A DNA stretch of 8,619 nucleotides from DASUPK01 sp036265435 (GTDB lineage Bacteria; Actinomycetota; Thermoleophilia; Solirubrobacterales; 70-9), in the NCBI GenBank assembly GCA_036265435.1, contig DATAPB010000122.1, positions 1 through 8,619 on the forward strand, written 5' to 3'. The stretch's first letter is position 1, and each line of letters opens with the position of its first letter. The notes under the pieces were generated by a model that had not been told where the DNA came from, did not search any database, and worked only from the letters and a program-made list of their open reading frames with translations. Of the stretch, positions 1-6,494 are shown in pieces. A program made the position numbers and the translations under genes.

Positions 1-176
1 CGCACGAGGTGATCGAAGACCTTGCCCGACCACTCGATGGCCGCATCCCGCCCGCGGTGAACGGTCCGCTCGGTCCGGATCTCGATCTCGGGATGCACGA
101 GCTCGCCCACCGCCGCCTGGTCGCCGGCGCTGAGCGCGGCCAAGAAGCGGCGAGCGAGCTCGTCTGAATCCGTCGT
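1..176 (-). CDS. SnoaL/NTF2-like (ketosteroid-isomerase fold) protein, C-terminus cut by window edge
   Basis: I translated this directly: an open frame runs leftward from about position 176 to the window edge without a stop. The visible 58 or so residues begin TTDSDELARRFLAALSAGDQ and continue with a VGELVHPEIEIRT-type segment and an HRGRDAA segment. An N-terminal helix with an (A/S)xGD turn, followed by a strand carrying the 'hP-h' pattern and a 'hxGRdai' turn, is typical of SnoaL/NTF2-like domains. The visible part does not tell whether it is an enzyme (isomerase, cyclase) or only a ligand-binding fold. The frame overlaps the stop of the upstream membrane-protein gene and has no ATG, GTG or TTG near its expected start. 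An AGGAG (180-184) precedes two ACG codons (176-174 and 173-171). The first in-frame TTG (143-141) would delete half of helix 1. The start given here is therefore tentative. Fold assignment fairly sure; function unknown. Confidence 0.6.
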
Positions 177-1201
177 CAGCTCCTGCTTCGGCGCAGGTTC
201 TCCATGAAGCGCCGCGGCTGCGCGCCGAGGCTCGCCTCGCGCGTCAAGCTGAGGCCCAGAGCGATCACTCCGACGATAAGCAACACCCAGGGCCAGCCGC
301 CGAATTTGAACGGGTTCGGCTGCTCGGAGTTGAGATCGAGGCCGGCGATGACGAGGAACAGCGCCAGGCCGACCGCCCCGACGTAGACCGGTCCCCGGGT
401 GCCGATCTGCGACCCGATCGCGACCAGGCCGAGGGAGACCAGCAGCAGCATGATGTCCCAGAAGTTGCTGGTCTGGATCGGCGGCGTGCTTCCACTGAGG
501 GGGTTCAGGTTCCCGATCGCGGTGATGCCGAGCGCGCACCCGATCACCGCGGCGATACCGGCTCCGGTGACCAGCTCCGATGCCTTCCAGAGGCCGAGAT
601 CGCCGGAGGGTGCGGTGGCGCTCGCGCCGATGTCGTCGCCACCCGGATTGGTGCGCCACACATACAGGGCAGCCGCCAGGAGCCCGATCGCGAGGAGCCC
701 GAGCAACCCCCGGTAGATGCCCCAATGCGCGCCGATCCCCCCGGAGAGGATCTTGTCCCAGAGCGCGGTCCAGGAGACGATCACGGCGATCGAGCCCAGC
801 AGGAACTGAACGCGTACCCCGGCCCTCGCTCCCGCGTAGAACGCGGCCCCCGCGGTGACGGCGGCAATCCAGAAGACGTTGAGGGCGGCGGTCGGCGTGC
901 CACCGATCACGTCGACGAACTGTCCCAGCGCAAGCGGCACGAAGATCAGTCCGAAGACATTGTGGACCGCCTGCCAGGGGCGGAGCTCACCGGTCTGGGG
1001 ACGGGTGAGGATGCTCCCGTACAAATAGACCGCGGGGATGGCGAGCACCAGGAACATCGGGAAGGCCGCCCACTGCTCGTTGTTCGTCGAAAGGAGCGGG
1101 CCCTTGCGGATGTAGATCATCGCTGCGGCGAGCCCGATCAGAAGGCCCCCGATCTCGCGCAGCGCATCGCGCGTGTCGTCGGGCCGAAGCAACTCGTTCA
1201 T
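176..1201 (-). CDS. Polytopic membrane protein with about ten transmembrane helices, unrecognised family
   Basis: The 341-residue product is mostly hydrophobic. I count about ten membrane segments, near residues 18-32, 46-65, 79-99, 106-126, 131-148, 162-182, 209-230, 247-264, 270-289 and 302-319. A polar loop at about 183-208 separates a group of six helices from a group of four. The C-terminal tail (about 320-341) is basic and should lie in the cytoplasm. There is no signal peptide, nucleotide-binding motif or catalytic signature, and I do not recognise the family; a transporter-like or envelope role is only a guess. The ATG start is well supported by a strong Shine-Dalgarno sequence 6 nt upstream. 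The gene follows the GH3 gene after 64 nt, and its stop overlaps the start region of the SnoaL-like gene, so it is probably co-transcribed with both. The coding call is safe and the function is unknown. Confidence 0.85.
   Translation of the reverse strand: MNELLRPDDTRDALREIGGLLIGLAAAMIYIRKGPLLSTNNEQWAAFPMFLVLAIPAVYLYGSILTRPQTGELRPWQAVHNVFGLIFVPLALGQFVDVIGGTPTAALNVFWIAAVTAGAAFYAGARAGVRVQFLLGSIAVIVSWTALWDKILSGGIGAHWGIYRGLLGLLAIGLLAAALYVWRTNPGGDDIGASATAPSGDLGLWKASELVTGAGIAAVIGCALGITAIGNLNPLSGSTPPIQTSNFWDIMLLLVSLGLVAIGSQIGTRGPVYVGAVGLALFLVIAGLDLNSEQPNPFKFGGWPWVLLIVGVIALGLSLTREASLGAQPRRFMENLRRSRS
180..184 (-). promoter_or_regulatory. Shine-Dalgarno AGGAG for the SnoaL-like gene
   Basis: AGGAG lies inside the last codons of the ten-helix membrane protein. 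It sits 3 nt before one ACG codon and 6 nt before a second, in the frame of the SnoaL-like protein. This points to translational coupling and to a non-AUG start, because no standard start codon is in frame nearby. Confidence 0.35.
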
Positions 1202-1203
1202 GG

Positions 1204-1213
1204 TCTCCCTCCC
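1204..1213 (-). promoter_or_regulatory. Strong ribosome binding site for the ten-helix membrane protein
   Basis: On the minus strand GGGAGGGAGA is followed by CC and the ATG at 1201-1199; its GGAGG core is 6 nt from the start. It is the strongest Shine-Dalgarno sequence in the window and fixes this start. The rest of the 1202-1265 gap shows neither a clear terminator hairpin with a T-run nor a recognisable promoter. Confidence 0.75.
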
Positions 1214-1265
1214 GTCGGAGAGTGGACAGGAAATCCGCGCGGCACCCTACCCGTCCGGCCCCCCG

Positions 1266-2678
1266 TCAGCCGGTTGGGCTGTCCTTGAGCGCGGTGACGC
1301 GGTCGTAGGCCTCCTGGAAGAGAGAGCGGCTCAGGTTGCCGCTCTTCACCTCGCTGAAGAGTGCCTTGAATGCCCGGTCCGACGCACCCGCGCTCCGCCC
1401 GTAGAGCAGCATGTCGTCACCGGCCTTGATCGCGCTGGAGGCGGCCACGACCGGAGACGTGGTGCCGGTCACGGCGGGCGCCTCGAGGTCGTCTGTGATC
1501 ACGACCCCCTTGAAGCCGAGCTGGTCACGGAGCAGGCCGCTGACGATCCCGGGCGAGAGCGCCGCCTGCTTCTGCGACCCGAGCGTCGGATAACTGGCGG
1601 TCGAGACCATCATCATCTTGGCGCCGGCGGCGATGGCTCCCTTGAATGGCTCGAGATCGCCCTGGAGCTGCTGGCTCGTCGCCGCGATGGTCACGGCGCT
1701 GTCGTCGGGATTCACCGTGGCTCTGCCGAGGCCGGGGAAGTGCTTCGGGGTCGCCACCACCCCGCCGTCCTGAAGTCCCTCGGCGAAGGCGACGCCGACC
1801 TTCGTGACCACAGCGGGATCCGATCCGAAGGTGCGGCTCTTGATCGTGTCCGCGGTGTTCGGCTGCGAGACGTCGAGCACGGGAGCGAGGTCCACGTTGA
1901 TGCCGAGGCCCCGCAGGTACGTGCCCGTCGCCTGCCCCTGGTCCCGGGACTCGTTCTCGTCATCGCTCTTGCCGAGCTGGGCGGGGGAGGCATTCGGCGG
2001 GCCCTGAGGCAGCCGCTTCACGTCGCCGCCCTCCTGGTCGATCATCACCAGCAGCGGCGGGCTGTTGCCGGCCCGCGCAGCCTGCTGCAGGGTGGCGATG
2101 TCGGCCTTGAGCTTGGTGGCGTCATTGTTGAAGGCGATCACGCCGCCCACCCTGCCCTGCTTGACCCGCTGCAGCAGCGCCTGATCGGGACCCTTGGCGT
2201 CCAGCCTCGCGACGATGGACTGCCCGACGAGGCGCTTCAGGCCGATCGTCTGCCCGTTGCCTCCGCCACCGCCGCCGGAGATCAGCACGATCAGGCCGAT
2301 GACCACCGCGACCGCGATGACGCCGATGACGGCCGCCTCGCGCCGGCGCACACGCGCCGGCAGGTCCCGGTGACGCGACCGGCGGCCCGGTGGCGGCCGG
2401 TGGCCGCTGCGTTCGAACTCACCCGTCTCCTCCCGCTCCCGGCGCCGTTCGGCGATCCCCTCGCGGATCGCCTGGAAGGACCCCGTTTCGCGCCGCAGTG
2501 GGCGCCATTCGCCGGTGCCCTCGCGATCCCGCTCGCCCGTTGCGACACCCTCGCGGTCGCCGGTGCCCGGCTCCTCCCTATCGCCCGTCGATGGCTCGCG
2601 CGACGGCCTCGGCGGGCGCGTCGGCGAATCGGTCCACTCGAAATCCTCGTCGCCTTCGGTGGGACCGCGCCGCTCCAT
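1266..2678 (-). CDS. Membrane-anchored glycoside hydrolase family 3 protein (NagZ-type beta-N-acetylhexosaminidase-like)
   Basis: 470 residues in three parts. Residues 1-113 are a charged, low-complexity, Arg/Glu/Gly-rich cytoplasmic tail with six Thr-Gly motifs. Residues about 115-133 form one membrane helix, followed by a Gly-rich linker (134-140). The rest is a GH3 TIM barrel placed outside the membrane. GH3 marks include GGVIAFNND (178-186), IDQEGG (213-218), GINVDLAPVLDV (259-270), KHFPGLG (312-318) and GVVITDDL (391-398), whose first Asp, D396, matches the GH3 nucleophile. NagZ-type enzymes release terminal N-acetylglucosamine from peptidoglycan fragments, so a role in wall turnover is the natural reading. 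Two features argue for caution. The DSH motif that carries the acid/base histidine in NagZ reads NPDDSAV here, with no His. The usual EGGRV reads EGGDV. There is no second GH3 C-terminal domain, as in single-domain NagZ. The start lies 4 nt after the aspS stop, with a weak GATAGGT upstream, which suggests translational coupling. Family sure; substrate and activity unsure. Confidence 0.88.
   Translation of the reverse strand: MERRGPTEGDEDFEWTDSPTRPPRPSREPSTGDREEPGTGDREGVATGERDREGTGEWRPLRRETGSFQAIREGIAERRREREETGEFERSGHRPPPGRRSRHRDLPARVRRREAAVIGVIAVAVVIGLIVLISGGGGGGNGQTIGLKRLVGQSIVARLDAKGPDQALLQRVKQGRVGGVIAFNNDATKLKADIATLQQAARAGNSPPLLVMIDQEGGDVKRLPQGPPNASPAQLGKSDDENESRDQGQATGTYLRGLGINVDLAPVLDVSQPNTADTIKSRTFGSDPAVVTKVGVAFAEGLQDGGVVATPKHFPGLGRATVNPDDSAVTIAATSQQLQGDLEPFKGAIAAGAKMMMVSTASYPTLGSQKQAALSPGIVSGLLRDQLGFKGVVITDDLEAPAVTGTTSPVVAASSAIKAGDDMLLYGRSAGASDRAFKALFSEVKSGNLSRSLFQEAYDRVTALKDSPTG
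2403..2588 (-). repeat. Degenerate Thr-Gly repeat region in the cytoplasmic tail of the GH3 protein
   Basis: This stretch encodes residues 31-92 of the GH3 protein. The motif T-G-(D/E/S) occurs six times, at residues 31, 39, 47, 55, 65 and 85; the first four are exactly eight residues apart (TGDREEPG, TGDREGVA, TGERDREG, TGEWRPLR). The later copies end in aromatic residues (TGSF, TGEF). The DNA is correspondingly repetitive in GC-rich, CGCGAGGG-like units. It may be a disordered interaction or phosphorylation tail; nothing in the sequence proves that. Confidence 0.6.
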
Positions 2679-2682
2679 CGAC

Positions 2683-4476
2683 CTATCGCTTTCCGCCCCC
2701 GCTTCTCACGGAGATCCCCAACTCCCGCAGTTGGCGCTCTTCGACCGGGGCCGGAGCCCCGGTCAGCGGATCCCCTCCCGAGGCGGTCTTCGGGAACGCG
2801 ATCACGTCCCGGATCGATTGTGTGCCGTGAAGCAGCGCGACCATGCGGTCCAGGCCGTATGCGATCCCTCCATGTGGCGGAGCGCCGTAGCGGAGCGCGT
2901 CGAGGAGGAAGCCGAAGCGCTCCTCCGCCTCCTGCTCCTCGATTCCGATTGCTCCGAACACCTTGCGCTGCACCTCAGGGTCGCTGATACGGATCGAACC
3001 CCCACCAATTTCCCATCCGTTCCAGACGACGTCATAGGCCTTCGCCCGGGCCGAGCCCGGATCTGCGGCGTCGAACTCGCCGTCAGGCGAGGTGAACGGG
3101 TGGTTCAGGGGGTCCCAACGGTCGCCCTCGGCGTCCCAGCCGAGCAGCGGCCAGTCGACGATCCAGGCGAGCTCGTTCGCCTCAGGGTCGATCAGCCCGA
3201 GACGCTCGCCGAGGCGCCGCCGCAGCTCGCCCAGAACCGCGCCGGAGACGAGGGGCTGGTCGGCGACGATCAGGAGGACGTCGCCTTCGCCGGCGCCGAG
3301 CTCCTCGTTCGCTGCCGCGATCTCCCCCGCCGAGAGGAACTTCGCGACCGGCGAACGCCAGCCGTCCGCCTCGACCACCGCCCAGACGAGGCCCTTGGCG
3401 CCCAGCTCCGTCGCCTCCGCCACCAGGCCATCGAGGTCCGCGCGCGACATCTCGCGGCTGCCCGCGTTCAGGCCCCTGACCACAGCGCCGCCCTCGATCG
3501 CCTGCCTGAACGCGTTGAACTCCGAGTCTCGGAACACCTTGGTGAGCAGGTGCAGCTCGAGGCCGAGGCGGAGGTCCGGCTTGTCGGTGCCGTAGCGGTC
3601 GAACGCCTCGTCGTAGGAGATGCGCCGCATCGGCAGAGAGACCTCGACGCCGCTGCTGCCCAGAACGAACGCCAGCAGGCGCTCGTTCAGATCGATCACG
3701 TCCTCCGTATCGACGAACGACATCTCAATGTCCAGCTGCGTGAAGTCAGGTTGTCGGTCGGCGCGCAGGTCCTCATCCCTGAAGCACCGCGCGATCTGAA
3801 AATACCGTTCGAACCCTCCGATCATGAGCAGCTGCTTGAAGAGCTGGGGCGACTGAGGTAGGGCGTAGAACGACCCCGGCTGCAGGCGACTGGGGACGAG
3901 GAAGTCGCGGGCGCCCTCGGGGGTCGAGCGGGTCAGGATGGGCGTCTCGATCTCCACGAAACCCTCGCTGGAGAGGAACTCGCGCATCGCCGAGGCCACG
4001 CGGTGGCGCAGCTCGAGCCCCTCCCTCATCCAGTCCCGGCGCAGGTCGAGGTAGCGGTAGCGAAGCCGCATCTCCTCGCTCACCTCGCCGGAGAAGGACT
4101 CGATCTCGAAGGGCGGGGTCTCGGCGTCCGACAGGAGCCGCGCGTCGGTGACCCGGACCTCGACCTCCCCGGTGGGGAGATCCTCGTTGACAGTCTCGGG
4201 TGAGCGCTTGACCACCGGGCCCGCGACGGTGATCACGTCTTCCGAGCGCAGCCTGTGGCCGAGCTCGAAGGCATCGCCGGCCTCATCCGGGTGGAAGACG
4301 AGCTGCACGAGGCCCGTGCGGTCGCGCAGGTCGATGAAGACGAGGCCGCCGTGGTCGCGGCGCCGGTGCACCCAGCCGGCGACTCGCACCTCCGAATCGA
4401 CCCGGTCGGGCAGGATCTGCCCGCACCAGGTGTCTCGGTACTCGTTCGGCCGCAGGGCCGGGAATCCGTCGCTCAT
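2683..4476 (-). CDS. aspS: Aspartyl-tRNA synthetase, class II (bacterial type)
   Basis: Charges tRNA with aspartate (EC 6.1.1.12, or 6.1.1.23 if it also charges tRNA-Asn) in the cytoplasm. From the preferred ATG it has 597 residues, the usual bacterial length. Order: OB-fold anticodon-binding domain (about 10-110, with GWVHRRRDHGG at 34-44); motif 1 region GFVEIETPILTRSTPEGARDF (172-192); QSPQLFKQ (208-215); motif 2 FRDEDLRADRQPDFTQ (232-247); the bacterial GAD insertion domain (about 280-400); HPFTSP (459-464); the GGGSIRI segment (491-497); and motif 3 GIAYGLDRMVALL (537-549). All catalytic motifs are intact. The ATG at 4476 places the family-typical 'NEYRDTWCG' N-terminus close to the start. 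A GTG at 4527, 7 nt after the hisS stop, would add 17 residues with no family likeness. Neither start has a strong Shine-Dalgarno sequence. His42 in RRRDH suggests the non-discriminating type. It follows hisS directly and is probably co-transcribed with it. Confidence 0.97.
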   Translation of the reverse strand: MSDGFPALRPNEYRDTWCGQILPDRVDSEVRVAGWVHRRRDHGGLVFIDLRDRTGLVQLVFHPDEAGDAFELGHRLRSEDVITVAGPVVKRSPETVNEDLPTGEVEVRVTDARLLSDAETPPFEIESFSGEVSEEMRLRYRYLDLRRDWMREGLELRHRVASAMREFLSSEGFVEIETPILTRSTPEGARDFLVPSRLQPGSFYALPQSPQLFKQLLMIGGFERYFQIARCFRDEDLRADRQPDFTQLDIEMSFVDTEDVIDLNERLLAFVLGSSGVEVSLPMRRISYDEAFDRYGTDKPDLRLGLELHLLTKVFRDSEFNAFRQAIEGGAVVRGLNAGSREMSRADLDGLVAEATELGAKGLVWAVVEADGWRSPVAKFLSAGEIAAANEELGAGEGDVLLIVADQPLVSGAVLGELRRRLGERLGLIDPEANELAWIVDWPLLGWDAEGDRWDPLNHPFTSPDGEFDAADPGSARAKAYDVVWNGWEIGGGSIRISDPEVQRKVFGAIGIEEQEAEERFGFLLDALRYGAPPHGGIAYGLDRMVALLHGTQSIRDVIAFPKTASGGDPLTGAPAPVEERQLRELGISVRSGGGKR

Positions 4477-4534
4477 CCGGGCGCAGATTCCCACAATCGG
4501 GTCGCTCCCCGGCTTCCTGCGGAGCACCCCCGCA

Positions 4535-5782
4535 TCAGGACCGGATTTCTTCAGCGACCCGCGACGGATCGATCTCCCGCTCGTCGCCGGAGTTCAGGTC
4601 GCGCAGCGTCGCGTTCCCGTCGCCCGAGAGGATCAGCGCGTAGCGCGCGCCCACCCGGTCCGCCTGCTTCATCTGCCCCTTGGTCGCCCGGTCGGCCAGG
4701 TCGAGGTCCGCGGTCAGCCCCGCACGGCGAAGCTCGGTGACCAGGGCGAGGGCGTAGTCGCGGCCGTCGGGACCGGCGACGACGAAGACGCCATCGCGCT
4801 CCTGCTCGGACCCTCCCCCGCCCTCCCCATCCTCCAGCGCCAGCGCAATGCGGTCCACGCCGAGCGCCCAGCCGCAACCGGGCGTCGGCGAGCCGCCGAG
4901 CAGCTCGATCAGTCCGTCGTAGCGCCCCCCGCCGCCGAGTCCCGACTGGGCGCCGAGTCGATCGCACTCGAACTCGAAGACGGTGCGGGTGTAGTAGTCG
5001 AGGCCGCGGACCAGGGTCGGGTCGAGGTCGTAGGCGACGCCGTTGCGGTCGAGGTGCTCGCGGACCTGTTCGAAGTGCTCGGCGTCGGCCGGGTCGAGCC
5101 GGTCGAGGAGCTGCGGCGCCTCCTCCATCACTTCACGTGTCCCCTCGTGACCCGCGTCGAACGCGCGCAGCGGATTGGCGTCGATGCGGTTGCGCACCTC
5201 CTCGGAGAGCTCGCCCTCTCGGGATCGCAGGTAATCCCGGAGCTCGTCGAGGTACGCGCTCCGCGCCGCCGGTGAGCCCAGACTGCCTAGCCGCAAGCGG
5301 ACGCCCGGGACGCCGAGCTCGGCGAGAATGTCGCCCGCCAGCACGATCAGCTCCGCGTCGACCAGCGGCGAATCGGAGCCGATCGCCTCGGCGTCGATCT
5401 GCGCGAACTGCCGGAAACGCCCGGCCTGCGGGCGCTCGTGGCGGAAGAACGGGCCGTCGGTCCAGAGCTTCACGGGCTGGGCCAGCTTGTGCATGCCGTG
5501 CTCGAGGTAGGCCCGGCAGATCGAGGCCGTTGCCTCCGGCCGCAGCGTCAGCGAGCGACCGCCCTGATCCTCGAAGGTGAACATCTCCTTCTGCACGATG
5601 TCGGTGGACTCCCCCACGCCCCGGGCGAAGAGCTCGGTGTCCTCGAAGATCGGCGTCTCTATCCGGCCGTATCCGGCTGCCTCGAGCGCCCGCCGGGACG
5701 CCTCCTGGATCCGGCGGCGAACTGGCTCCTGTTCGGGAAGCACGTCGAACGTCCCCCTGGGGGCGCTGAACTTCTTAGCCAT
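4535..5782 (-). CDS. hisS: Histidyl-tRNA synthetase, class II
   Basis: Attaches histidine to tRNA-His (EC 6.1.1.21) as a cytoplasmic homodimer. The 415 residues match the family length. The N-terminus has the usual FSAPRGTFDVLP (5-16). It is followed by the LRPEATA segment (80-86), motif 2 with FFRHERPQAGRFRQF (112-126), the HisA motif RGLDYYTRT (259-267), the HisB motif GGGGRYDGL (283-291) and motif 3 near GCGWALGVDRIALAL (302-316). A C-terminal alpha/beta anticodon-binding domain spans about 330-415, including the ATKGQMKQADR region. RPQ-GR in motif 2 is the ordinary bacterial form used with G-1-containing tRNA-His. A Gly/Glu-rich stretch (about 318-329) links the catalytic and anticodon domains. 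The ATG start is supported by family alignment; the upstream Shine-Dalgarno sequence is weak. It is preceded by a 70-nt gap after the MBL gene and followed by aspS. Mycobacterium tuberculosis also has an MBL-fold gene next to hisS with aspS nearby. Confidence 0.98.
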   Translation of the reverse strand: MAKKFSAPRGTFDVLPEQEPVRRRIQEASRRALEAAGYGRIETPIFEDTELFARGVGESTDIVQKEMFTFEDQGGRSLTLRPEATASICRAYLEHGMHKLAQPVKLWTDGPFFRHERPQAGRFRQFAQIDAEAIGSDSPLVDAELIVLAGDILAELGVPGVRLRLGSLGSPAARSAYLDELRDYLRSREGELSEEVRNRIDANPLRAFDAGHEGTREVMEEAPQLLDRLDPADAEHFEQVREHLDRNGVAYDLDPTLVRGLDYYTRTVFEFECDRLGAQSGLGGGGRYDGLIELLGGSPTPGCGWALGVDRIALALEDGEGGGGSEQERDGVFVVAGPDGRDYALALVTELRRAGLTADLDLADRATKGQMKQADRVGARYALILSGDGNATLRDLNSGDEREIDPSRVAEEIRS

Positions 5783-5812
5783 TGCGCGAGCCTAACCCGG
5801 CTTCGCCATCCA

Positions 5813-5836
5813 CGGCCGCCACAAACACCGCGGCCG
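5813..5836 (-). other. GC-rich inverted repeat between the MBL gene and hisS
   Basis: CGGCCGC and its complement GCGGCCG (5813-5819 and 5830-5836) flank a 10-nt loop in the 70-nt gap 5783-5852. The structure starts 16 nt after the MBL stop and ends 30 nt before the hisS start. No T-run follows, so it is not a classic intrinsic terminator. It could slow polymerase, protect an mRNA 3' end or shape the hisS leader. Each arm itself contains the palindrome CGGCCG, and such words arise easily at this GC content, so chance is possible. Confidence 0.3.
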
Positions 5837-5852
5837 GATCTACTGCCCGAGC

Positions 5853-6491
5853 TCAGCGGGCGAGTTCGGCCAGGAAGGGGTTGGTGGCGCGCTCGGCGCC
5901 CAGCGTGGTGATCCCCATGTGTCCGGGGTACACCGTCGTCTCCGGCGAGTGGGCCTCGACGAGCTTCCGGATCGACTCGAGCAACGTCTGCCAGTCCCCG
6001 CCGGGCAGGTCGGTCCGGCCGACCGAGCCCTGGAAGAGGACGTCGCCGGAGAAGATCGCCGACTCGTCGGGGATCGAGTAGGTGACATGCCCCGGGCTGT
6101 GGCCCGGAGTGAAGATCACGTCGATCTCCATCCCCGCCAACTCGAGCTTCTCTCCGCCGCTGACCGTGTGGTCGGCCTCGTAGCTCTCGAAGGGCCCGAA
6201 TCCGGGCCACGGCACGAACGAGTTGATGTCGGCGAGAACCGGCGTCTCGATCTCGGGGCACCAGACTGGCGCGCCCGTCGCCTCGGCGATGGGCGCGACC
6301 GCGCCGATGTGGTCGAAGTGGGTATGGGTGAGCAGGATGCCCTCGATGGTCACCCCGAGCTCGTCGGCCGCGCTGAGGATCCGTGGCGCCTCGTCGCCGG
6401 GATCGACGATCAGCGCACTCTCGGATCCATCCCTCCTGAACAGGAAGCAGTTCTCGGCGATCTGGCCGACCGTGAACATCCTGACGTCCAT
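5853..6491 (-). CDS. Metallo-beta-lactamase-fold hydrolase, YcbL/glyoxalase II-like
   Basis: A 212-residue soluble protein with the complete dinuclear metal site of the fold: THTHFDH (55-61), His131 in TPGHSPGH, Asp150 in FSGDVLF and His191 in YPGHMG. The GSVGRTDLPGG segment (155-165) is typical of the YcbL branch, short glyoxalase II-like thioesterases without the extra C-terminal substrate-binding domain of true GloB. Likely activity is hydrolysis of S-acyl-glutathione-like or other small thioesters. In an actinobacterium the thiol would more likely be mycothiol or another cofactor than glutathione, so the true substrate is open. The start at 6491 has a GGAGG 7 nt upstream, inside the end of the preceding gene, and a 3-nt gap to that gene's stop, a strong sign of coupling. 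An in-frame ATG four codons later is also possible. An MBL gene just before hisS is also seen in M. tuberculosis (Rv2581c-hisS). Confidence 0.92.
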   Translation of the reverse strand: MDVRMFTVGQIAENCFLFRRDGSESALIVDPGDEAPRILSAADELGVTIEGILLTHTHFDHIGAVAPIAEATGAPVWCPEIETPVLADINSFVPWPGFGPFESYEADHTVSGGEKLELAGMEIDVIFTPGHSPGHVTYSIPDESAIFSGDVLFQGSVGRTDLPGGDWQTLLESIRKLVEAHSPETTVYPGHMGITTLGAERATNPFLAELAR

Positions 6492-6494
6492 GGC

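Noticed and set aside
1202..1265. Terminator after the GH3 gene
   Set aside because: No convincing stem-loop and no T-run on the minus strand; only G-rich and C-rich tracts.
1173..2987. Plus-strand open frame of 604 codons opposite the GH3 gene
   Set aside because: It is antisense to a clearly recognisable GH3 gene, its product is Arg/Pro/Ala/Leu-rich with no domain-like motif, and long antisense frames are expected in GC-rich DNA.
2515..3861. Plus-strand open frame of 448 codons opposite aspS
   Set aside because: Shadow of aspS; the predicted protein is a low-complexity charged sequence without any recognisable motif.
4477..4527. GTG-initiated 17-residue extension of AspRS
   Set aside because: The extra residues show no likeness to AspRS N-termini, and the ATG at 4476 places the conserved N-terminal region correctly; kept only as an alternative.
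5783..5852. Promoter for hisS
   Set aside because: TTGTGG and TAGGCT-like words occur, but their spacing is about 24 nt, too long for a standard promoter.
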